This document shows positions 22,629-35,875 of a DNA stretch of 64,000 bases, piece after piece (the stretch's first letter is position 1; each line of letters opens with the position of its first letter). The DNA is taken from positions 24,073,366 through 24,137,365 of the forward strand of contig CM038706.1 in assembly GCA_021613375.1 (NCBI GenBank), read 5' to 3'. A program made the position numbers and the translations under genes. This DNA is from Megaleporinus macrocephalus (lineage: Eukaryota > Chordata > Actinopteri > Characiformes > Anostomidae). The notes under the pieces were generated by a model. It ran no database searches. It was not told where the DNA came from and saw only the letters and a list, made by a program, of their open reading frames with translations.

Positions 22629-23934
22629 GTAAGTTGATTCGCAGTCTTCCGGCAAGCCGACAAGCTTAGCTAGCGTTAGCTAATGGGTTAGCTGTGTTTT
22701 GTAACACCTGACACTGTGGCTGCGACTAACCAGCCAGCGTCCTAGTTTAACTGGCTACCGAGTAACTAGTGACTCGCTCCATATTATAACGCTGTTCGGC
22801 TTTGCCATGATTCCTGCTCATAAACCACGATCGTTCATACTGGTCTCCTGTTTCAGACAGCGTTTTAAACTGGAGATACTGGAGACCTTGTTTATCATAG
22901 AGATCACGCTAGCAAACCAGAGTCGGCTATCTTGAAGCCAGCAAGTGTTGTTACTTCTTCTTTTCGCTAACGTTACCTCTCTGTTTTGTCACATTTGGAT
23001 CAGTGGTATGTTTGCTGGCTTTATGGCAACTTGGGCTGCAGGTTTTCGCTGTTAGTGACCGTTGTGTGTGTTGCAGTTCACATATCCAGCCTGTGTTCCC
23101 CATCTGTAGTAGTGATTTCTGTATTTACGAAAACAGCTTAAGCTACAAGGTAACCTGAGCGCACAGAAAACTTTGACAGTTCTTAAAAGGCAGTTCTAAA
23201 GAGAGAACTTATTTTTTCAGATTTAGGACTATTTTGCCATCATCATTATGTATAAAAACTCAGTATACGCATGGATGGTTACATGGTGGTTTTAAATAAA
23301 AACAAAGTGGCTATATTTGGTTTTCTAGCCCTGGTTTGTGTCACTATCACTGTAAATATTTGAGTTTGTATATAAATTAAGTTTCTGTATAAATGAATCA
23401 TTTCATGTCACCAATCTGAATGACTCTGTGTACATGTCAAGGACTAAGTTATTCAGACTTTTTTCCAACTCGTTAAATTCCCCTTTAACCCAATGTACCT
23501 TGAGTTTCCAGCATACCTGGCACTGCTGTTTGGCAGCAGTTTTGAAATATCCAGGATAGTTTATATTTGTAGACTAACGCAGGTGTATTTGTTCAGTCTT
23601 CATGGGGGCAATTATTGAAAAATGAAATGAATCACAAGTCTTCATATTTGTTGATTTTATTTAATGTGTGAACAGGTTGCATGGCAGTTAATGTGTTCTC
23701 ATGTACCATTGTATGTTCCTCTGATATATACATTTTTTCATTACCATTCAACAAAGACTAATGTTGTTTGTTATTGGTGCTCTTTTTGCTTCTGCTATCT
23801 GATTTACTAGTAAGAGGATGCAGCACTATTATTACTTCAGAAAAAAAAAAATTGTACAGACCCATTAGGCTTAGTCGTGTCCAAGTGGAGTGAATGATGA
23901 AAATGAGAGTGCAATACATAATGCTGATTTTGGA

Positions 23935-23941
23935 ATTATTA

Positions 23942-23973
<32 letters not shown>

Positions 23974-23974
23974 T
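23935..23974. repeat. (ATT)n microsatellite
   Basis: About 13 ATT units with one TTG interruption. On the minus strand it reads as an Asn run inside a spurious frame. Confidence 0.95.
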
Positions 23975-24839
23975 TGCCTACAATCACTAATCAAAAGAAA
24001 GTAGTGTAATTCTTTGCTCTTAAAAGGTAATGTATTAGCGCTAAGCATCCAGACCTTTAAAGAGGAAGTACATCAATTGTCCAATTTTTTTGCATGTGTA
24101 AGTGATTAAGATTGGTTTGATGGTTTAAAAAGAAATGTAATCAAATTTTAAAATCCATCATTGGTGGCAGGATACATTAAAGATGATCAAAGACAAAAAA
24201 TGGCAAATGTATTTATTCACACAGACCATTATTTAACCATGATTAACACTGCATATACAAACTCAGGCACTGGTGGTTTTGGATAAAAAAAAAATACCAT
24301 TGAATTTAGGGCTGTAGTAATAAAGCGCTGGTATAAGGTGAAAGAGTGGCTTACAGGTTAGGTTGTTTTGCTTGCTTTTCTTATTTCATTATTACACCTA
24401 ATGCCGTCTTACATAGTGCATTTCTATTGCTGTGCCAATAGGGAGAGTGGTATTTTATGCTATAATTACATAGTGCCTATCAATTAGTATAGCTAAAACA
24501 ATGCATCAGTAATGTCATGTGACTTTTAACATGTCATTAAAAGTGGGCACCATTCCTTTATTATATATGTCTACAACTGTGCAACCACACATTTTTAGTA
24601 GGAGACTGGTCTGGACTGCAGGCAGGCTGGTCCAGCCCCCCATACTCTCAGATTACACCATGTAGTTGTACTACGTGCAGAATGTGGCTTGGCATGTGTG
24701 TGTTGAATTAGGCATGGATAAAGAAGACACCATCTAGATTATAAAATATATAGGTTGCATATGTGCCCCAAATTATATATATATATATATAATGTATATG
24801 TATGTATGTCATTCAGTAAAGCATATACAGCAATATATG

Positions 24840-25230
24840 TGTACTATGGATACGAATATTCCCCTATACCATTTGCTGATAACAGTCTGGATAGCCCTTT
24901 GGACAAGAGAACACAGTGTAATTTCCATAAACAGTCTGAAAGGTTGTCTCGTCTGACCACAATACACATTTCCATTGTGCATCGTTTCAGATTAACTTGA
25001 GCCCAGAGAAGTCTGCAGCGCTTCTGGATGTTGTTGACATATGACTTGTGCTGTAATGCAGTGTTAACTTGCATTTGTGTGTATAGTGATGATCAGTGAT
25101 TGTTAACAATAGTTTGTCAAAGTGTTCCCAACCCAGTCCCTTAAAAGCATGATAGTTTTTAGAATTTTTTAGTAGTTTTTTTTAGAATTTGCTACTTTGA
25201 CCTTCACATTAAACACCAATGTACACACAT

Positions 25231-25271
<41 letters not shown>

Positions 25272-25570
25272 GGGGCAGTGACCACAGTTGTCCCCAGTGG
25301 TGGGCAGCTTGAGGTAGCAGTTGGGGTTGGGGGCCTTGCTCAAGGGCACTTTAGTTGTGAATGGTCAGTTCAGGGGATTGAACGGGCGGCCTTCTAATAA
25401 GAAGGCAGTGTAGTGTGATTTCTTGAGATTCCCAAAACCTTTGAAAGTTACTATGCACTGTAGAGGGTGGAATACCTAAAAACACTGCAGTTGCACATGG
25501 AGGAATGATGTTCTTAAATCTTTTGGATTGTTCTCTGGCACATCTCTGGCATCAAATTTGAACTGTGTAT
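24840..25570 (-). mobile_element. Decayed DNA-transposon copy, family B
   Basis: Blocks such as AAAGGTTGTCTCGTCTGACC, ACACATTTCCATTGTGCATC and CAGCGCTTCTGGATGTTGTT are followed, after an insert, by GAATACCTAAAAACACTGCA and GGAATGATGTTCTTAAATC. They follow the order of a common teleost transposon read from its non-coding strand. A relative lies at 47420-47525. Stops occur throughout. A different repeat (25205-25405) interrupts it. Confidence 0.5.
25205..25405. mobile_element. SINE-like repeat D with (CA)n, nested in family B
   Basis: A (CA)n tract of about 16 units (25236-25268) is followed by CTAGGGGGCAGTGACCACAG, CAGTGGTGGGCAGCTTGAGG, CTTGCTCAAGGGCACTTTAG and GGGGATTGAACGGGCGGCC. The last phrase resembles a tRNA B-box-type region, as in a widespread teleost SINE-like repeat. 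A second copy lies at 43910-44095. Confidence 0.6.
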
Positions 25571-28500
25571 TCATGAAAACAATGAAGTTGATAAGATACA
25601 ACAATTAAATATCTTTTTGGGTAAGGCAAAACATTTAGTTGTGACTGGGATATTGTGTTAATATCAGTATTTTATTCATTTTATTGCATTTATTACTTTA
25701 AGCAAAAAAAAAACGTATGTGTTTGTAATGCTAATTTAAGTATATCATGTTGTTTTTGTTTTACGGTTTATTAATATATTGATACACAATTTAGGACAAA
25801 TGTTGGTCTCCAGTTTTAATTTCATTGCATCTCAAAATAAATATATAAATAAATTTACATAAACCATGTAGCTTACTTTTAACCTCTCTCTATACTATGC
25901 TGGGACTGACATTTATGGCTGAAGGCACGCTAGTCTTCACATGCTGTGTCAGAAATGCAATTAAACTGTTTAATTTAGGTTAGCTTTCACAGCTTGCTTA
26001 GGATTAATATGTTAATTGCTTTCATTTTTTTGTTCTATCACTTGTTTTAATTAATGTACCAAGCTCAACAGAATGATGTTGCTTGAAAGCTGGATTGGAT
26101 CATCTTTGCCTCATTCCTCTCCTTCCAAACAGATGTATTAGTACATAGGTGAGGTGATGCTGGATGGAAGATGAATTTGCTAAATCAAAGTCATAGAGAT
26201 GAACATGGTGTGTGAAATAAGTTGGTGTAGCCTTGCTGCTCCAAAGAGATGCACTAGATTATAAAAGAGCAGGGGCCTTATCGCCACAAAATGTATATTA
26301 TGTAATGCGTTGTAGCCTAGATTTTATAACTATATCCATAGTAACTTAATATTTGGCCTGGCACCCAAACATATTTTTTTAAAAATCTAGTTTGGGTTAT
26401 GACTGTAGCTACCCCATGTGTTTAAGTAGCCAACTGATTTAACTTTTTGCTCTCAAGTAGCATTCCTTTTAGGCTAGCTTCTTTGATCGCTCCCAGTAGA
26501 TACTGTTCCAGCTTTGTCTGTGAGCAAAAGACTGGATTTGGTCGTTCTTAGGAAAACTGCACAACCAGTGGCAGTGTGGTGATGCTAAAGTGTAGCTGAC
26601 ATTTGGAATGGCACTCACATTTATAGCATGACTTAAGCTTTGTTATGCTGTTTTCATTTTGATATAAGCTTTATAACAGTTCATTCTGTTTCACTAGCTG
26701 CTTATCATGCGTGTTTGGTTAGTGTAAATGTTTAAACAGTAAAGGGTCACATTGCTAATGCTGTCATTTTTTAACCTGTGTGTTTCTTGTCCATAGTAGT
26801 GAGTAAACTGTGTTGTGCAGCATATATTCAGGCCACTTTGTTTATGTATCCATACTGCTGGCTGTCTGTATTTATGAGATAAAATCAGAAGACTGAGTTG
26901 ACTTGTCTTTGTAGTGGGTTTTGTTTTGTGGTTTTGCAAAGAAGTCTCTGTTGTAGTCTTATTGTTTCATAATCCCTTGATCTACAGAAAGCCTCTGGTC
27001 AGATGCTAATCAAACACTGCATGTATCTACTGAGTGGATTACTAAATCGAGTTAGCTTGTTAACAGCTGTATCTGGAAATCTTCTGAACCATGTGATGGT
27101 TTTGCAGCCTTTTTTTTATCTGGTTATTGATGAATAGAGAACAGTTAAAATTGTGTTGTACTAGCTGCCCTGTGTTTGTATAACTGATAGCATTTCAATC
27201 ACGTTTTCCATCGCATTTTTCTCAGCTTCATACCTTAAAAAAACAAGACAGCTTAACTCAAGACCTGGTGGAACATGCTAAAAGCTTTCATGATGCTTTG
27301 GACGCTGGGTAATAGGCATGTAGACTGTGATACGCAGAAGACGTTGGGAAGATGAGCTGAGTCATCAGCTTTGTTTCCATGAGTTAAGCAGAAAATCTCT
27401 TATGCTAAGCTTGGACCCACATTTAGAAAGACAATAAACAATCCCAGGTTTATGGTCAGTTTGTGTCTGGTAGACATGACTGCGAGACCTGCACTTATGA
27501 GATACAGAGTAAAAGAATAGCCTTTCTCTTAGGGCTTTTTTTTTTTTTTTTTAAGAATTACAACCGAGAAATGCCTCAAGCCTACTTGTGGACCTAAAGT
27601 TTATTGTGTGGAGGCTTAGTCGTATCCTCTGCTGGCCCACCCACTGACCATCTGATGTGTTTCTCACTGTTTCCATTTTCCTACCTAAAGATTTCTAGGC
27701 ACATCCCACACTGGCTGAGCTGTGTGTCAACCACAAGCACTGTATGTAATATCAAAGCCTGCTGCCACATTGGTTAGGATGTCAACCATTGCCAATGGCT
27801 TTCCCTTTTTGAATTGCACGCTGCTTCTAACAGTATATGTTCTATAACTTTCGTTTTCGTTATTTGAGATCTGGTCTCATGGCCTTTTTAGCATTGAAGG
27901 TGATTTTGATTTATATAAAATCATCTTTTAGGTTTGTGGCCAAAGGCTTGATTAAGTGTGACTTCAAGGCCCCTTGTTTCTTGATGGCCGCTTGTTTCAC
28001 TACCTTCATTACTGAACTGATCTGAATGATGAGATTGGAGTGAAGTGTCCCATTCCTCTGCAGTTTGAGAAGGTCCAGCTGGCCTGCTGAATGGTGCAAA
28101 GAAACTAGTAACCTGGCAACACTGGTTTGTTTATTTTTAGCAGAGAATAGTGTCAGATTACAGGCTTCAACATTAAGACTTGTCTTCTTGGCGAGATCAT
28201 AAGTAGAATTTATCATGGCTGTGTAGTTGTTATGTTTGTTAACCTGAACTGTCGAGCAACAGTTACTTTGCATGCAAAGGCACGTCCCAGTGCAATATTG
28301 GTAATTTCTCCAAACTTATGTGTTTAAATCACAGACGGATAATATAAACAGTTGCTTCATTGATTACCTTTTTTGGTCCACATTCTTTTCCAGAGTCACA
28401 GCGTAGTGATGGGAACCAGACATTAAAAGAAGTTCTCGCAGAGAAAGTTATTACAGTAAATGGTTATTAATGTTTTTTGTTGGCTAATTTAGATAATTTT

Positions 28501-31500
28501 AGTCTAAAATGTGTTTTTTAAAATCATATCAATAAGGTACATACAGGGTGTAGTAAGGCACAGTAGTCCCTAAAGAAAACAAATGATTTCTGGAAAAGCC
28601 CTATTTTACCTTGATCAACATAATGTTTAAAAACAAACTGCTCTGCCTGATTATTAAAAAAAAAAAACATTTTTGGCACATTAATTAATTTAAGTAAGAT
28701 TGTAACGGTAAAACATCACATCATTTAATATGAGCTTCTTAATTCTATACACATAGAGGTATTAAATAAGCTCCTCTCTACCTCAGAAGCGAGACCAAGG
28801 AGGAAGATAGCATGTTAGTGCTTAGCTAGGGCTTTATTATAAAATATTATACTTTTATAATGTTGCATGTTCTAGTAAGCGGAAAATGAACACATTGACT
28901 TATTAACATTATTAAACTCTCCTTATTTCTGGTGTATCAAAAAAATATTGAATCGAGGTGCCACTGTATTGTAGCGAACCAGTTATTAATTTTACGATTT
29001 GTTACACCTTTTTTAGGCTGTACGTTGTGGTCCAGTTTCAGTCAAAATGTGGTGTTTCCATGACTTCACTAGTTCTAATGATTTTAATTTGAGTTTTAAG
29101 ATTGGTGGTTGATTACATGTAACTTGTAATTAGAAATAAAGTTTTGTTTCAGACTATTTACACATGGGCCCGTGTAACAGCAGTAGCATAGAGGCTGAAG
29201 AATGTTGAAAATGACAGAACTGAATAGGCTGATCTGGATATTTGAGAATCAAGCTACTAAAGTCTAGATTGTGCATTAATGGCATAGATTTAAAGGGAAG
29301 GCCATTAAAATGGATCTCATTTGTGCACCTGGTGTAGTACTCCTTTCTTGCAGGTGCGTTGGAATGAATAATGTATTTTGATTATGAAACTGTGATGTAA
29401 GATACTTCAACAAATACCACCTATGTACACTTCTTTATCCTCTGCTGTAGGTAATGTTCTGTCTAATCAACCATGAAAGTAGTTTGAATGAAGTGTGTTA
29501 ATGGTAAATGCAACATGGCAAAATGTTACTTTAGACAAACAAAAGCATTTTCTTATATTATTTAACCCTCAAAATGAACTTGCCTTGTTCTACCTTTCCT
29601 GATTTATATAGAGCTATATAAATTTAGCCGTTGCAAAACAAACAATTATTTGGCAGCAACAAGTTCTTGTGTTATGCTGCTTTGGCAGAAAAAGTTTATT
29701 CCAGACCTCATAGTAGTGCCCAATGGCTGCATGTAGCCATAGAAATTATGCCATTGTGATAGCAATACTGACATATAGTTGGGAAGTGATGGTGTTAGCC
29801 GTAATTTTACAACCTGATACAGGTTTTGAACACACATCAGTGGTGCTTACGATGCATTCAGAATCTGTGTTTGTAGGGGGGAAAATTAACATCCGATTAA
29901 TTCCACCGCTGCAGCTGATGACAAAGTTTGGGACAAATCAAACTCTTGCTGGAGGAGTCCGCTTAAAGTTGCAGTACACTGAACTGCTGCATTCTTTTGT
30001 CTACAACCATAATGTTGATGCAAACCAGTTGTGGCATTGGAGCCCTTTGCAGTGTTTTTATTGGAGAAATCATATCTTGATGACAATGAAATTGTAATTA
30101 ATTATGTAGCTCTAGGTTTTATGATTAAAGTAAAAAGATATGGATCTTTTTAAATGTGCACACAAAAAAGACACAATGGGAGATCACTTCACATTTGGAG
30201 CATGGTCTTGGTTGTGTTATACAAGAAGAGCTGGCGTCTTCTTAACCTGGGTTCTCGGGTTCTTACACTTGAAGTTCGGTCCTGTGCTTCATAGTCCAGT
30301 GTGAATTATGGTTTGTCTACGCTCTCGCTGCACTTTCCATTCCAGAGAAGGGACTGGTCACAGCAAAGATGCACTGAAGTGCCCTGTTGAAGCGATCTGT
30401 TGCCATAGAAACCACTCTTAGCTGCCACTCCAGGCATGGTAGGCATGGAAACGGAACATATGACAGTGGTCCAGTGGTTACATCATTGCAGTGCCATACA
30501 TCTTGGGACTATGTAGGCCTCCTCTGTGCACATCAGTGGAATGTAGGGACCTTGTTAGAGGAGCTGATCACCTGGGTGCATATCTGTTGAATGCAGGCCT
30601 ACGGAAGATCAGGTAAGCGCGTTTTTAAAAATCTGACGGCTTTTTTTGTTGTGTTATGGAACGGAGCTGTTAATGGTAGAGGCTATTTATAGAACGAGTG
30701 GAGTTAGCATAGGTTTGTTTTCTGGTTTGCATGGATAAGAAGCAGATTGGTGCATGCTTTCTGCCAGCTCTGCAGGATCTCCAAGCTCATGTGTAAAAAA
30801 GTGCTTGGAAGTGATGTCAAAAGCTGGTCTCTTTATGTTGGTGACACTTTGACCTTCATTTGACGAGATTTTGTGGCCGAACCACATGTGTTTTTGTTGT
30901 TTTCCTGCATTAAAGGTAATCTTCTTGAATGTTCAACACGCGTCTGGTGAGTGAAAAATCTGTGAAAGCGTGTTTTCTCTGGAACAGATGCCTAATAAGC
31001 TAAGTGCTGTATAAATTTGCCGTTTTACCTTTTATTGGGTGCCATCATTGAAATGGCCTTCAAAGGTCTGTTCCACTTCCTGTCCCCATCGAATATATTC
31101 TGTTTCTGTTAGTCTTTTCACTTTAATACAGAAAGCCTCCTGTGCAACCAGCCACATCCATAACCAATGAGTTCTTATTGTCTGGCCTTGTTAGTGTACT
31201 GTGATGCTAATCGCAGCGCATGATCAAAGTGTGCTGGACATGGAGTCAGGGCGCAGGTGTTCAGTGCGCGGCACCTTGTTTTGATATCAAACATTATACT
31301 AGACTTCAGCAGATAATGCCTTCCCTTCCCTTGAAGGGAAGCCATCAACGCTAGAACTTAAACTCTTTCTTCATATTCCTTTGAGACCGAGGGGGCTTCC
31401 AACTGGGCCTGCTGAAGTGTTCTGGAGCTTAGAGTTGGGAGGAAATGCAGTTTCCCTTTGATGAAAGGTGAGAGTTGGGAAACGGAGTAGTATATGGCTG

Positions 31501-32070
31501 GAGGCCTCACAGAATGGAATGCGGGTAGTGTGCGATCCTAGCTAGGGGTTATTTATAGTTCAATGGGTGTGAGACGCAGACGCTCAGACAAGCTGCCTTG
31601 TGACATCATCACATGCCAAATGACTGGGCTACAGTCTGCTCTGCTGTAGCTGGGATAATACCAAGCGTCCGGCATTTCTGGTTTATGATAACAGGATTAG
31701 TATGTCCAAAATATAGGGTAGCTTATGCAGCTGACGTTAATACTGTTGAGTGAAATGTTTGTAGCAGATCTTTCTGTCGTATGTCCAGAAGCATGATGTG
31801 AAATTTCTGGACTTCTAAATAAAGATTGATATCGAGATGTGTGTGGCAGATTGTAGCCTCATTGTTACTGTAGTTGTTTGTTTGTGAAAACCTCAGTGGT
31901 ATACAATTCTTGTAGGTTGTTGAGGATGTTCCTTGGCTATGGCAGTGTTTGGGTGTGTTCTGCCTTCTCTAGAGTAGGCTGAGCTGGTAAGCAGATAACT
32001 ACCAGCCACCCTCGTTATACATGGAGTCCATATAACCTTACAGCATGTTGCTTGTCCCTGTTTATGCTAG

Positions 32071-32540
32071 AAGCTTGACTCAACTCGACTCGTCTTGACT
32101 TGGCACTTGCTTTTGGTACTGAGTACTTTGTTTACCACTGTTGATGTAGTACCTTCTTCAGTGTTGCTGGCCGTCGTAGTGATGCTGCATAAATCTGCTG
32201 TGATGTGAAGGAGATACAATTTGGGAGCCAGACAGAAGTCTGCTGAAAAAGCAGAAGAAAGAGTTCAGATAATAAGATTATTCTGGTTACTCAGAGGTGA
32301 CGAAAGAGGGTAACCTGGTAGCTAACGTTAACATATGTGCTTAGGGCGGAGAAGTGACTTCTTCATTTTCTTTGACCAGTAAGTAGCCTGCAGCATTTTT
32401 GTATTTAACCCTTTGGTATCAACTCAGCTCGGTTGAAACCTTATTGGAGGGGATACCAAAAGTAGTGCCAGGTACAGGTTTGCCTAATGGAAAACCAAAA
32501 ATGCGAGTCGAGCCGAGTTAAGCTGAGTGCAGTGGAAAAG
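32071..32540. mobile_element. Foldback DNA element, family H
   Basis: The left arm has CTTGACTCAACTCGACTCG and GCTTTTGGTACTGAGTACT; the right arm has the inverse set, GGGATACCAAAAGTAGTGCC and CGAGTCGAGCCGAGTTAAGC, ending near GCAGTGGAAAAGCGGC. This arrangement, rich in GACTCG and GGTACC-like words, is that of a common fish MITE. It is non-coding. Confidence 0.65.
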
Positions 32541-35500
32541 CGGCTAAATTTACTTCACTGCTAGATTAACAAACTACGGATCCGCTACAGCTGAAGTTAG
32601 TATTGTGCGAGGGTTGGCATGTCTGGTTTAATGACTATATCTAACTTTCTGTGTAAACCAAAAAAAAGAATTGCCTGTAATATTCTGTGTTTATTTTACA
32701 TCCATGCAGCTGTATTAGTCTATTTTAAAGTGAGCAAGTGTAAGAATGAGATGAGAATGTACCTTTATTCTTTTTATTTGATTAGTTTTACATACATAAA
32801 GTGCAGCAGTCGAACTTTCCATAGTAAGTAATTTTAAGCCATTTCTTTTTGTCCATTCTTTATAAATTTTACACACAGTGTTAAGGACAAACCAGAACTT
32901 TTTTTTCTCTTGAAAGTATAAGTGATGATCTTTTACCACAGCAAAAAAGGATTTTGTATTGTTAAACTACGTAGAAGCTTGATGTTTCTGGGTGTTCTTT
33001 CGATTGTGTTTACAGTTCAAAGTGTGCTAGTTTCTGGTAGGTCAGGGACCATTATAAAATTGGAAGGTCCACCTGTGACATGTTCTAGGCAGAAGCAAGT
33101 TTTAAATGCTTTGATTGTAACGAGGGACACCAGCAGGAAAAAAAACTCTGCATTTAAATTGGATTCTGTTCAATTGCATTTTAAGTCTGAAAAGTAATAA
33201 TTGTTAGGACTGGTATAATATAGAGTTGTTTGAAACAACAGCAGTTTTAATGTCTTTTTCATTTACAGGAATGATTGTTTTAAACAAAATAAATCATGCA
33301 GCTCCACACTTGTTCTGTTCAGCAGTTGAAGCTCGCCCTTGTGAACAATAAGGGCTGTGGTGTGACTGAGCTGGCAGTGTGCTTGACCTGCTTACACTGC
33401 TGGCTGACAGTGAGCTCCAAGTTCCAGAACTCTGCTGTTTGCACTATTGGAATTAAAACAGTGATGCTGAGGTCACTGTGCTAATGCCAGCCCTTCTAAC
33501 TTATTTCTCTCATTGGTGTAAAACTTGGCTTGTGCAATCTTTTATGGAGGTCAACCATAAAAGCCCTGCCTGGTTAGCCAGAGGTAAAATCTTGATAAAT
33601 CCCTCGTTTAAGATAATGTAATTTGCGCTCTGTAGTGCATGCACTGTGTGATTGGCAAAGGCAAGAGTACATTGCAGTCTGATGAGTATTCTTGATGCTA
33701 AAAAAAATACATTGCTATCAGGCCCAACTCAGTTTCCACTACAGTCAGACTTTTCAGCAGAGACACTTGAGAGGTTGTTTACACAGCCAAGTTATATGAC
33801 CTGAAAACTCAAAATGTTGATAACTTGACTGTTAGTATTATCCATTGTCTGCTAGATTTAGAATTTTAAAATAGATTCTCGTTTTTTGTTTTTGTTGTGC
33901 CCCTAAATGAGTTTAAGTAGTTTCTTATTTAGGAGTGAATTCAGTATGGCAAAAATGTACATAATAAAACTTTGACGTTTAAGAAGTTCATAAATAAAGG
34001 TGACAGTAGAGCCACATTAAAAAAACAAAAACTCTTAATACAATGAGTTTTGTTCGGTTTTTCATATGTTGCCCTACAATAAATTCACAACAGGACTAAT
34101 TATGCTTTAATCATGCAGTTGGTAAGTGTTTTATTGAGTACTACATCATATATAGAAAAACAGGTTGTGAAGTAATTTATTGCAGCAATAGATAAAAATG
34201 ATCATATGGCTGACTCTCAGTCTTACTTAATTCTGTATAAAGTATTACTGGTAGGTAACATGAACTCCAGTACCTTCAAGCTTCTTCTTGTGACTCTTAT
34301 GACAAAATAGTGTAGCCTTTTTTTTTATTAAGTAAAAATGCATCCAGTTTTTCTTCTCAAATGGGTTTCACCTGGCAGGTGGGAATATGTCTAGACAGCC
34401 TGAACACACCCCAGCTTTACAATAGAGCAAATCTTGCCCTCCTGCTGAGTGAAATGTTTAAACTCTTTTACACCAGCAGTTACTTCAGTTGCACTTTTAG
34501 TTCTGAATAATAGAAGATACAACGCTAGAACATTGAGATTTGGCTCTAATGAGGTTTACACAAGGTTGATGGGTTAAACACTGTGATTTTAGCCCATTTC
34601 CATCCGTCCAATTTTCACGAAATTTTCACATAACAAACATGTTTTTCTTTGAACAGTGATGAGATGCGTAGGTTTTCTTTTGCTACTGTGCCTAGATGCT
34701 ACTTGTTTACATTGAATTGGAAGAGTCTGACTGCTGAAGATTGAAGCCTGATTTTGCAAGATATGACTGTGTTTTTCTGCGACCAGAAACCAGTTTATCA
34801 GATTTCTGAAACCTGTGGTTTTTACTGTCACTGGGGCTGTTTGTGTAGTATCAATCACAAAACCTAATATTGTATTACTCATCAATATTTCACCTTTAAC
34901 GCTGTCACTTAATTTGCTAATTAATTTGCGAGCACTTTTTCATCCAAGGCCCAATTTGAAATGGGCCTTGACTGACAAACAGACTGATAGCATGTGAGGT
35001 CCCAGCCACAAACTGTAACTGATGTGCTAGGTAAGAACAGAATTGTGTTCACCGAAGCTTACCCTCCGATGCTGTGGTATCTGTAGACGTTTAGCCTATT
35101 TTATGAGATCTGAGACATGACTGTGTTTTTCCCGTGACCTAAAACCAGTTTCCATGTCTGAAACCTGACGCTTTGTTCTGAGGACGACCTTCAGGTGTGA
35201 TTATCTGCCTGCAGAACTGTGAACTTTCATCCAGCCAAGACCAGCTACCAGATTTCTAGAACAATTGCCTCGACATACATAGTACAATGTAAGCAGTATT
35301 AATGTAGTACATCACATCACCCAGCATGTTTAAAAGTTCAATTATGTTCACTAAGAAGCAAGTTGTACTGTTAATTTAATAAAGGACAAATATGTTTTGC
35401 TTTTACTGTCACTGTGGCTGTTGGTGTAGTAAATCTGTTAAACAATGAAGTGCCCCAGTTAAAAATGACTCATTTTAAAGCTTAGTTGTTTTATTTATTT

Positions 35501-35639
35501 TTTAAACATGTGTTGGTGGTCTGTACCATTTCTATGAATCTCACTGTATCACAGTAACACCTTTGTAACATAATGCTTATTTGCGCAGCTGGACAGATTC
35601 TTTAAATAATAGCTCTTGTAATATATGTCTACTCAGACT

Positions 35640-35875
35640 CACTTATGTGTAGAACAGTCGTAGACATATATAAGCACAGATGTTCATATATCTCATTAGC
35701 ACCTTACTCTTATTATTCTTATTCTTTATTCTGTTTGTGTGTATTGAATGTTATTGGTACCTCTCCCTTAGTGCAATACTGTTCTTGTTACTAGTCATAC
35801 ATGTGTGCCCCACCAAAACAGATTCCTTTGTATGTGTGATGTAGTTGGCGAAATAAATGATTCTGGTTCTAATCA
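35640..35875 (+). mobile_element. LINE-like 3' tail
   Basis: The sequence ends CCAAAACAGATTCCTTTGTA, then GGCGAAATAAATGATTCTGG, closely resembling the 3' end of teleost LINEs (ATTCCTTGTATGTG...AATAAAGCTGATTCTG). No coding part remains. Confidence 0.5.

Noticed and set aside
23758..24048. Minus frame with a run of Asn
   Set aside because: Produced by the (ATT)n microsatellite.
27911..28273. 120-codon minus-strand frame
   Set aside because: No family match, AT-rich surroundings, inside intron 1 of a gene on the other strand.
29723..30097. 124-codon + frame in ppm1b intron 1, overlapped by a minus frame
   Set aside because: No recognisable domain, no promoter or splice context, and frames overlap on both strands, as expected by chance.
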